Below are positions 57,599 to 64,000 of a stretch of DNA of 64,000 nt, piece by piece. Below the pieces are notes generated by a model. It was not told the DNA's origin, made no database searches, and saw nothing but the letters and a program-made list of their open reading frames with translations. Origin of the DNA: Mitsuaria sp. 7 (GTDB lineage Bacteria > Pseudomonadota > Gammaproteobacteria > Burkholderiales > Burkholderiaceae_C); the NCBI RefSeq assembly GCF_001653795.1, contig NZ_CP011514.1, positions 2,269,229-2,333,228 on the forward strand, given 5' to 3'. A program made the position numbers and the translations under genes. Numbering within the stretch: the stretch's first letter is position 1; each line of letters opens with the position of its first letter.

Positions 57599-57611
57599 CG
57601 CGTCGCAGCCT

Positions 57612-58325
57612 TCATTCGAGGCCTTCGGCGTCCTGCTTGCGTGCGAACACGTACCCCGCGCCGCGCACCGTCAGCACGCGTCTCGGGTTCTTGGCGTCGT
57701 CCTCGATGACCGAGCGGATGCGCGAGATGTGCACGTCGATCGAACGGTCGAAGGCTTCGAGCGGATGGCCCTTCAACGCGTCCATGATCTGGTCGCGGGA
57801 GAGCACCCGGCCCGGGCTCTGCGCCAGGACGACCAGCAGGTCGAACTGGTGGCTCGTCAGGTCGCAGGCATTGCCGTCCAGGCGCACCTGGCGCGCGGCC
57901 AGATCGATCTCCAGGCGGCCGAAGCGCAGCACCTCGTCGCCCATGGCCTGCGGCTCGGTGCGGCGCAGCAGCGCCTTCACGCGGGCCTGCAGCTCACGGG
58001 GTTCGAAGGGCTTGGGCAGGTAGTCGTCCGCGCCCAGTTCCAGGCCGAGGATGCGATCCATCGGCTCGCCGCGCGCCGACAGCATCAGCACCGGCAGGCG
58101 GCGCCAGCGCTTGTCGCTGCGCAGCTGGCGGCAGAACTCGAGGCCGTCGCCGTCGGGCAGCATCAGGTCCAGGACCAGCAGTTCGAACTGGCCGGCCTCG
58201 AGCTCGGTGCGGCCCTGCGCCAGCGAACCGGCGAAGCTGACGTCGAAGCCGGCGCTGCTGAGGTAGTCGCCCAGCATGGCGGTGAGCCGGGCGTCGTCGT
58301 CGATCAGGAGCAGTCGTGGGTTCAT
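57612..58325 (-). CDS. OmpR-family response regulator
   Basis: This 237-residue two-component regulator has a receiver domain (1-120) with phospho-acceptor D53 in VLDLMLPDGD, the acidic pair D10-D11, and the conserved lysine in PKPFEPREL. A winged-helix output domain (about 140-232) carries DRSIDVHISRIRSVIED. The ATG at 58325 (MNPRLLLIDDD) is chosen; an in-frame ATG at 58403 would add a 26-residue leader. It is co-oriented with the Spy-like gene and the kinase, resembling a CpxPRA arrangement. Confidence 0.94.
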   Translation of the reverse strand: MNPRLLLIDDDARLTAMLGDYLSSAGFDVSFAGSLAQGRTELEAGQFELLVLDLMLPDGDGLEFCRQLRSDKRWRRLPVLMLSARGEPMDRILGLELGADDYLPKPFEPRELQARVKALLRRTEPQAMGDEVLRFGRLEIDLAARQVRLDGNACDLTSHQFDLLVVLAQSPGRVLSRDQIMDALKGHPLEAFDRSIDVHISRIRSVIEDDAKNPRRVLTVRGAGYVFARKQDAEGLE

Positions 58326-58419
58326 CGGGCGTTGCGGTGCAGCCACCGACCGGGCCGGATCGGCCAGGCCGCGCGCCGCGGACTCATCGAAAGACTGAAG
58401 CATAGCCGGCCTCGTACGT

Positions 58420-59019
58420 TCAGCGGTCAGTGAAAGGCTTCGGGACAGGGTTGTCCTGATTGGCCGCGCGACGCTCCTTCGACCGTTCGGCACGGTCCTT
58501 CATGCGTTCCTTCATCTTGTCGCGCTGCTGGTTCTTCAGCTGGGCGATCTTGGCGCGCTGCTCGGGGGACAGGACCCGCGATGCGTCGATCATCGCCAGC
58601 GTGATGCGCTTGGACTCGACATCGTGCGCGGCGTGCATCTGCTGGCGCACCTGTTCGACGGCGTTGGCATCAACGGTGGGCGCGGTGAACAGCGCCTGCA
58701 TGCGCTCGTGCAACTGGCGCTCGGTGTCGCGCTGGGGCTTCAGGTCCGTGCGCGCGGCTTCGAAGATCTGCTTGATCTGCGCCTGCTGCGCGTCGGTGAC
58801 GCCGGCGTCCTTCAGCAGCTTGCCGTGCATCGGGCCCATGGCGCCAAAACCACCGGGACCGCCGGGGCCGCCGAAGTCCGGCCCACCGCGGCGCATGCCA
58901 TGCGGCGGGGGCGGCGGTGCGTCGCCGGGGGCGGGCTGGGCGTGCGCCGCCAGGGCGGCCACGCTCATCGTCGCGGCCAGGGCCAGCATCTTGAGGGGGC
59001 GGGAGAAGCTCTTGACCAT
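58420..59019 (-). CDS. Spy/CpxP-like periplasmic protein
   Basis: This 199-residue exported protein has a signal peptide ending near residue 28 (AALAAHA), a Pro/Gly-rich N-terminal stretch (APPPPPHGMRRGGPDFGGP) and a helical domain. The domain holds two LTXXQ-like segments (VTDAQQAQIKQIF and LSPEQRAKIAQLKNQ), the Spy/CpxP hallmark. A Lys/Arg-rich tail follows. The ATG at 59019 is chosen over a long upstream frame. It may act as a periplasmic chaperone and as an inhibitor of the sensor kinase encoded downstream (inference). Confidence 0.88.
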   Translation of the reverse strand: MVKSFSRPLKMLALAATMSVAALAAHAQPAPGDAPPPPPHGMRRGGPDFGGPGGPGGFGAMGPMHGKLLKDAGVTDAQQAQIKQIFEAARTDLKPQRDTERQLHERMQALFTAPTVDANAVEQVRQQMHAAHDVESKRITLAMIDASRVLSPEQRAKIAQLKNQQRDKMKERMKDRAERSKERRAANQDNPVPKPFTDR

Positions 59020-59122
59020 CTCGGAATCTCCAAATCGTTCTGGGGTGAGGAAATGGTCGGCGGCGCGCGTCAATTGGCCGTGGGCGGGCCGTAAAGATTC
59101 GTGAAATGAATCGGTGCCAATG

Positions 59123-59165
59123 AAAAACGCCCGCGGCGCCTCTTGAAATCGAGACATCGCGGGCG
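59123..59165 (-). terminator. intrinsic terminator of ettA
   Basis: On the minus strand CGCCCGCG (59158-59165) and CGCGGGCG (59128-59135) can pair across a 22-nt loop, followed by TTTTT. It lies about 54 nt after the ettA stop and ahead of the Spy-like promoter region. Confidence 0.75.
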
Positions 59166-59218
59166 CCTGGCAAGACCTGCCCCAGAGGAGCGGTCCCGTG
59201 GGCTGGGAGCCGTGGGAA

Positions 59219-60883
59219 TTAAGCGATCGGCTTGAAACGGACGCGCTTCGGGCGCGCGCCTTCTTCGCCGAGGCGGCGCTTCTTGTCAGCTTCGTACTCG
59301 TGGAAGTTGCCGTCGAAGAAGAACCACTGCGAGTCACCTTCGCAGGCCAGGATGTGCGTGCAGATGCGGTCCAGGAACCAGCGGTCATGGGAGATCACCA
59401 TGGCCGAGCCGGCGAACTCCAGCAGCGCCTCTTCCAGCGCGCGCAGGGTTTCGACGTCCAGGTCGTTCGACGGTTCGTCGAGCATCAGCACGTTGCCGCC
59501 CTGGGCCAGGGTCTTGGCCAGGTGCAGACGGCCGCGCTCACCGCCGGACAGCTGACCGACCATCTTCTGCTGATCGTTGCCCTTGAAGTTGAAGCGGCCG
59601 ATGTAGGCGCGCGACGGCATCACGAACTTGCCGACGATGATGTTGTCCAGACCGCCCGAGACGTCTTCCCACACGGTCTTGTTGGCGTCCAGGCTCTGGC
59701 GGCTCTGGTCGACGAAGGCCAGCTTGGCCGTCTTGCCGATCTTCACCGTGCCGCTGTCCGGCGTCTCGACGCCCTGGATCATGCGGAACAGCGTCGACTT
59801 GCCGGCGCCGTTCGGGCCGATGATGCCGACGATCGCACCGGGCGGGACCTTGAACGACAGGTTGTCGATCAGCACGCGGTCGCCGAAGGACTTGGTCACG
59901 CCTTCGAACTCGATGACTTCATTGCCCAGGCGCTCGGCCACGGGGATGAAGATCTCGTTGGTCTCGTTGCGCTTCTGGTATTCGACGTCGCTCAGTTCCT
60001 CGAAGCGGGCCAGACGCGCCTTGCTCTTGGCCTGGCGGCCCTTGGCGTTCGAGCGCACCCACTTCAGTTCTTCCTTCATCGCCTTGGCGCGGGCGTCCTC
60101 GGACTTCTGCTCCTGCTCCAGGCGGCGCTCCTTCTGGTCCAGCCAGTCGGAGTAGTTGCCCTTCCAGGGGATGCCGTGGCCGCGGTCCAGTTCCAGGATC
60201 CACTCGGCGGCGTTGTCCAGGAAGTAGCGATCATGGGTGATGGCCACCACGGTGCCGGGGAAGCGCGACAGGAACTGCTCCAGCCACTCGACAGATTCGG
60301 CGTCCAAGTGGTTGGTCGGTTCGTCCAGCAGCAGCATGTCGGGCTTGGACAGCAGCAGGCGGCACAGCGCGACGCGGCGCTTCTCGCCGCCGGACAGCAC
60401 GCCGATGTTGGCGTCCCACGGCGGCAGGTTGAGCGCGTCGGCGGCCAGTTCCAGCTGCAGGTCGGTGTTCTCGGAGCCGGCCGCGGCGATGATCGCCTCC
60501 AGCTCGCCCTGCTCGGCGGCCAGCGCGTCGAAGTCGGCGCCGTCCTCGGCGTACGCGGCGTAGACCTCGTCCAGGCGCTTCTTGGCGGCCAGCACACCGC
60601 CAATGCCTTCCTCGACCGCTTCACGCACGGTCTGGTCCGGATTCAGGTGGGGCTCCTGCTCCAGGTAGCCGATCTTGATGCCGGGCATCGGGATGGCTTC
60701 ACCCTCGATCTCCTTGTCGACGCCGGCCATGATCTTCAGCAGCGTGGACTTGCCCGAGCCGTTCAGGCCGAGCACGCCGATCTTGGCGCCGGGGAAGAAG
60801 GACAGCGAGACGTTCTTGAGGATGTGGCGCTTCGGAGGAACCGTCTTGTTGACGCGGTTCATCGAAAAGACGTATTGAGCCAT
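59219..60883 (-). CDS. ettA: energy-dependent translational throttle protein EttA (ABC-F)
   Basis: EttA is a ribosome-bound ABC-F ATPase that gates the first elongation step according to ATP/ADP. The 554-residue protein has two ATPase domains: Walker A GLNGSGKSTLLK near 40, signature LSGGEKRRVALC, then GPNGAGKSTLFRM and LSGGERGRLHLAK. The arm and linker typical of EttA lie between. It has no membrane segment. It is divergent from the OppA-like gene across 197 nt. Confidence 0.97.
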   Translation of the reverse strand: MAQYVFSMNRVNKTVPPKRHILKNVSLSFFPGAKIGVLGLNGSGKSTLLKIMAGVDKEIEGEAIPMPGIKIGYLEQEPHLNPDQTVREAVEEGIGGVLAAKKRLDEVYAAYAEDGADFDALAAEQGELEAIIAAAGSENTDLQLELAADALNLPPWDANIGVLSGGEKRRVALCRLLLSKPDMLLLDEPTNHLDAESVEWLEQFLSRFPGTVVAITHDRYFLDNAAEWILELDRGHGIPWKGNYSDWLDQKERRLEQEQKSEDARAKAMKEELKWVRSNAKGRQAKSKARLARFEELSDVEYQKRNETNEIFIPVAERLGNEVIEFEGVTKSFGDRVLIDNLSFKVPPGAIVGIIGPNGAGKSTLFRMIQGVETPDSGTVKIGKTAKLAFVDQSRQSLDANKTVWEDVSGGLDNIIVGKFVMPSRAYIGRFNFKGNDQQKMVGQLSGGERGRLHLAKTLAQGGNVLMLDEPSNDLDVETLRALEEALLEFAGSAMVISHDRWFLDRICTHILACEGDSQWFFFDGNFHEYEADKKRRLGEEGARPKRVRFKPIA

Positions 60884-61080
60884 GGCGATGGGTCTTCAGC
60901 GTTTCGTGGGTTGACCTGGGGCTCGGACCGCCCGTCGCAGCGGATGCGGCGACGGGTTTGACAGGGGGCCGGAGCCTGCATGGGCGGCGAGGCGCCCGGG
61001 CAATAGTCGTGCATTGTCGCAGCTTCCGCCGGTGCCCATAAACTCGACGGCCCTTCCCGCCCCTTCCGGTTTCTTCAGAG

Positions 61081-62715
61081 ATGACCACCATGCTGTTCCG
61101 TTCCATCTCGCGCACCGTTTCGGTTCGTTCGCGCACAGTCGGCGCCTTGGCCGCGCTCCCGCTCACGATGGCCCTCATCGTGGGCAGCGCGCAGGCGCAG
61201 ACGCTGCGCTGGGCCAGCCAGGGCGACATGCAGACGGCCGACCCGCATTCGCAGAACGAGATCGTCACCAACGCGATGAACGGCCAAGTCTATGAGCGCC
61301 TGGTGTCGCGCGACCGCGACCTCAACCTGGTGCCGGGTCTTGCCACCGAGTGGACGCAGCTCAAGCCGACGCTGTGGCGGCTGAAGCTGCGTCAGGGCGT
61401 GAAGTTCCAGGACGGCACGCCGTTCACGGCGGACGACGTCGTGTTCTCGATCAACCGGGCGAAGGATCCGTACTCGCAGATCAGCGTCTACGCGCAGGCG
61501 GTCGGCACGCCCAAGAAGATCGACGACTTCACGGTCGAGTTCCAGCTCGACAAGGTCAATCCGATCTTCCTGCAGCACCTGGACACGCTGTTCATCATGA
61601 GCCGCAAGTGGTGCGAGCAGCACAACGTCGCCAAGCCGCAGAACTTCAAGGACAAGCAGGAGACCTACGCCGCCACGCATTCGAACGGCACCGGTCCGTA
61701 CGCGATGGTGGCCCGCGAGCCCGGCATCCGCACCACCTTCAAGCGCAACCCGACCTGGTGGGGCAAATTCGACGGCAACGTGCAGGACGCCGTCTACACG
61801 CCGATCGCCAATGACGCGACCCGGCTGGCCGCGCTGGTGTCGGGCGAGATCGATTTCGTGCTCGACCCGTCGCCGCGCGACATCCCCAAGCTGAAACAGA
61901 CGGCGCAGGTCAAGGTCCAGGAAGGCCCCGAGAACCGCATCGTCTTCATCGGCATGGACCAGTCGCGCGACAAGCTGCTGTACGGGAAGGTGGCCGGCGA
62001 CAAGAACCCGTTCAAGGACCTGCGGGTGCGCCAGGCGCTGTACCAGGCGATCGACATCAACACGATGCGCGCCAAGCTGATGAACGGCCTGAGCCTGCCC
62101 ACCGGCGGACTGACGCCCTCGCCGCTGGGCGCTTTCAGCGACCCGCAGTTGGAGACGCGTCTGCCCTTCGACCTGGCCGCGGCGCGCAAGCTGATGGCCG
62201 ACGCCGGCTACGCCAACGGCTTCGAGGTGACGCTGGACTGCACCAACAACCGCTACATCAACGACGAGCGCATCTGCCTGGCGCTGGCGTCGATGTGGGC
62301 GCAGCTCAAGGTGAAGGTCAGCGTCAACGCGCAGCCGCGCGTGCTGATGTTCCCCAAGCTGGAGAAGCTCGACACCAGCCTCTACCTGTACGGCTGGGGC
62401 GGCAGCATCACCGATGCGGAAGTCGCGATGACGCCGCTGATGCGCAACCGCGGCGAGAAGTCGGTCGGCCAGTACAACTTCGGCAACTGGCGCGACGACA
62501 AGTTCGACCAGCTCGCCGCCGCGTCCAGCGAGGAAGCCGATCCGAAGAAGCGCGAGGAGCTGATCAAGGCCGCGCTGCGCGAGTTCCGCGCGCAGACGCA
62601 CCTGATCCCGCTGCACCGCCAGATGATCCCGTGGGCGACGCGCGCCAACGTGACGGTGATCCACCGCCCCGACAACTGGTTCGAACTGCGCTGGGCCTCC
62701 GTCGCCCCGAAGTAA
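61081..62715 (+). CDS. OppA/DppA-like peptide substrate-binding protein
   Basis: This periplasmic binding protein (family 5) belongs to a peptide/nickel-type ABC transporter. The 544-residue precursor has a signal peptide ending near 39 (VGSAQAQ), then LRWASQGDMQTADPHSQNEI, the LKLRQGVKFQDGTPFTADDVVFS signature, and YASNGTGPYAMV-like elements. Its length is full and no lesion is seen. Permease and ATPase genes normally follow, but 26 nt after the stop an IS481-type element starts, so they may lie beyond the window or be cut off. Confidence 0.92.
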   Translation: MTTMLFRSISRTVSVRSRTVGALAALPLTMALIVGSAQAQTLRWASQGDMQTADPHSQNEIVTNAMNGQVYERLVSRDRDLNLVPGLATEWTQLKPTLWRLKLRQGVKFQDGTPFTADDVVFSINRAKDPYSQISVYAQAVGTPKKIDDFTVEFQLDKVNPIFLQHLDTLFIMSRKWCEQHNVAKPQNFKDKQETYAATHSNGTGPYAMVAREPGIRTTFKRNPTWWGKFDGNVQDAVYTPIANDATRLAALVSGEIDFVLDPSPRDIPKLKQTAQVKVQEGPENRIVFIGMDQSRDKLLYGKVAGDKNPFKDLRVRQALYQAIDINTMRAKLMNGLSLPTGGLTPSPLGAFSDPQLETRLPFDLAAARKLMADAGYANGFEVTLDCTNNRYINDERICLALASMWAQLKVKVSVNAQPRVLMFPKLEKLDTSLYLYGWGGSITDAEVAMTPLMRNRGEKSVGQYNFGNWRDDKFDQLAAASSEEADPKKREELIKAALREFRAQTHLIPLHRQMIPWATRANVTVIHRPDNWFELRWASVAPK

Positions 62716-62741
62716 GCCACTCGGAACTCCCTCTCCCGCTT

Positions 62742-62792
62742 GCTGTATGGACCGAGGACATGGGTGACAGGTGTGCCAGGACATGGGTAACA
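62742..62792. repeat. left terminal inverted repeat of the IS
   Basis: A 51-bp repeat whose reverse complement is found at 63950-64000 with four mismatches (positions 21, 25, 31 and 48). It carries two tandem GGACATGGGT-type units. Confidence 0.9.
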
Positions 62793-62805
62793 GGTCAGGT
62801 CCAGG

Positions 62806-63918
62806 TTAGTCAGCCTGGCACAGGTCAATCATGCGTACTTTTTGATGGCAGAAGAAGACATCGAAGCTGCCATCAAGATCCAGGTGAGGTCGTAGGGCTA
62901 CAGGCTGGCCGATGAGGCCTCTGCCGACGCGGTAGGTGTTGCCTTTGAAGGCGATCCGTCCACCGTATCCGACCCGGCGCACGATGGCGCCATCGCCATA
63001 TTCGACGGGCCGCAAAGAGCTTGGCATCGAGCGCGGGCTGGCCGCGTAGCGGCTGGCTGGCGTGTCCATGCCCAGCGCTTGATGCGGGCGCTTGGCGTTG
63101 TACAGATGCCGCCACTGGATGAAGTGGTGCTGGGCATCGTCCAGGTCCTTGAAGTGCCGACTGGCCAGCAACTCGGCTTTCAGGGTGCGATGGAATCGCT
63201 CGTCCTTGCCGTTGGTCTGAGGATGCATCGGTCGGCTGTGGCTCAACCGCACTCCCAAGCGAATCAGCCAGACGCCCAGCTCGGTGAGTGCTCCGCGCGT
63301 CGGCGAGCCCCAGGGCGGACCGTTGTCGGCGTTGATGCGCTCAGGCAGCCCATAGCGCTCAAAGGCGCGCTGCAGCACCGGCTGCACGGACTCTAGCCGC
63401 TCGTTACTCAGCGCTTGCAGCACGATGTTGAAGCGCGAGTGATCGTCCAGCACGGTCAGCGGATGGCAGCGCTCAGTGTCGGTGGCGAAGTGGCCCTTGA
63501 AGTCCATCTGCCACAGTGCATTGGGCGTCTCGTGCTCGAAGCGCTGCCATGCCGTCGCGGCCTGGCTTGCTGCCGGGTCGATCAGGCCGTTTCGGCGCAG
63601 CACCCAGTTGGCTGTGCTGGCTGCTACGTGCACACCATGATCGCGCGCCAGCACCTTCGCGATCTTGCGACCGCCCCAAGCAGAACATTCGGCCCGCACT
63701 GCAAGCACCTGCGCCTGCAGCTGTTCGGGCGTACGAGTCGGCGAGGTGTGTGGTCGCCGAGATCGATCCTCGAGATCGTCTCGGCTGAGCCACTTGTAGC
63801 CTGTCTTGCGGCTGATCCCGCTGCGTCGACATAGCTCGCTGATATTGGCGCCAGGCTGTCGGGCCAGTCGAACAAATTCCTCTCGTTGATCCTTCACGGT
63901 GTCTTGGCTCCAGGGCAA
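62806..63918 (-). CDS. IS481-family transposase
   Basis: This DDE/rve-type transposase of 370 residues has a helix-turn-helix (GANISELCRRSGISRKTGYKW, about 24-44), a linker, and the catalytic core. The core has the first Asp in LWQMDFKGHF, the second in NADNGPP with VLDDHSRF nearby, and the Glu in NGKDERFHRTLK. The start is TTG at 63918 (MPWSQDT), preceded by GGACGAAG; related transposases also begin MPW. No frameshift is needed. The reading frame ends 14 nt inside the left repeat. Confidence 0.93.
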   Translation of the reverse strand: MPWSQDTVKDQREEFVRLARQPGANISELCRRSGISRKTGYKWLSRDDLEDRSRRPHTSPTRTPEQLQAQVLAVRAECSAWGGRKIAKVLARDHGVHVAASTANWVLRRNGLIDPAASQAATAWQRFEHETPNALWQMDFKGHFATDTERCHPLTVLDDHSRFNIVLQALSNERLESVQPVLQRAFERYGLPERINADNGPPWGSPTRGALTELGVWLIRLGVRLSHSRPMHPQTNGKDERFHRTLKAELLASRHFKDLDDAQHHFIQWRHLYNAKRPHQALGMDTPASRYAASPRSMPSSLRPVEYGDGAIVRRVGYGGRIAFKGNTYRVGRGLIGQPVALRPHLDLDGSFDVFFCHQKVRMIDLCQAD

Positions 63919-63949
63919 CTTCGTCCTCCCGCTGACTAGGCGGGAAAAG

Positions 63950-64000
63950 TGTCACCCATGTCCTGGCACGCCTGTTACCTATGTCCTCGGTCCATACAGC
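63950..64000. repeat. right terminal inverted repeat of the IS
   Basis: A 51-bp match to the reverse complement of the left end (62742-62792), reaching the last base of the window. The element could extend slightly further. Confidence 0.9.

Larger units (their letters stand above)
62742..64000. mobile_element. IS481-family insertion sequence
   Basis: This is a 1,259-bp element with one full transposase gene between two imperfect 51-bp inverted repeats. They begin GCTGTATGGACCGAGGACAT on both sides and differ at four positions. The right repeat ends exactly at the window edge, so the target-site duplication cannot be read. Each repeat contains the motif GGACATGGGTAACAGG or a close variant twice, likely tandem transposase-binding sites. 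The gene is intact, so the element may be active. Confidence 0.9.

Overview
The window is high-GC, densely coded chromosomal DNA from a betaproteobacterium. It is most likely a Burkholderiales member of the Roseateles/Mitsuaria/Leptothrix/Rubrivivax kind. The evidence is the order nuoABCDEF – tRNA-Leu – secG – tpiA – quinone reductase – pnp – rpsO, the iscRSUA-hscBA-fdx operon, an intracellular PHB depolymerase with an Ala/Lys/Arg tail, an rsxB-like gene beside nth, and a DUF3717/DUF1289 protein. The genus is an inference; no rRNA is present. Nearly all of it is core genome. The only mobile element is an IS481-type insertion sequence at the right edge.

Layout. 1-4216 (minus): complex I genes nuoF (cut by the window edge), E, D, C, B, A. 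4507-9667 (minus): tRNA-Leu(GAG), secG, tpiA, a zinc-independent quinone reductase, pnp and rpsO. 9855-17774 (minus): a LivJ-like binding protein coupled to tsaD, then the iron-sulfur assembly operon, read iscR-iscS-iscU-iscA-hscB-hscA-fdx, with a probable IscR site in front. 17943-20245: a low-molecular-weight phosphatase, a small plus-strand ORF, and an old-yellow-enzyme/RidA pair divergent from a LysR regulator (20378-21265). 21373-24085: an SsuA-like binding protein followed by a four-domain rhodanese. 24088-31933: uvrB, an aromatic/aspartate aminotransferase, phaZ, rsxB-like, nth, a ZapB-like protein, zapA, a likely 6S RNA and an EVE-domain protein.

31971-38500: a PAS protein with a degenerate GGDEF domain, rpsU, yqeY, a DUF442 protein, TRAP permeases dctQM without a binding protein, and two poorly known genes. 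38508-47899: a Gdx-type SMR exporter divergent from a LysR regulator, a GltI-like binding protein coupled to rarA-lolA-ftsK, a Crp/Fnr regulator, trxB, rpmB and rpmG. 47993-56042: a DUF3016 protein, a fatty-acid desaturase, rsmB, DUF1653 and DUF1345 proteins, purN, trpS, a DUF3717-DUF1289 protein and a MATE exporter. 56075-62715: a Spy-like protein with a response regulator and sensor kinase, ettA and an OppA-like binding protein. 62742-64000: the IS.

Together the genes cover respiration, Fe-S biogenesis, translation, RNA decay, division and envelope homeostasis. Less ordinary points are several orphan solute-binding proteins (two translationally coupled to housekeeping genes), a rhodanese with one active-site cysteine among four domains, a GGDEF protein that has lost its catalytic residues but keeps an apparent c-di-GMP inhibitory site, a RidA homologue without the catalytic arginine, and a terminator-like hairpin directly in front of hscB. 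I did not find a convincing, wholly new multi-gene system. These are leads.
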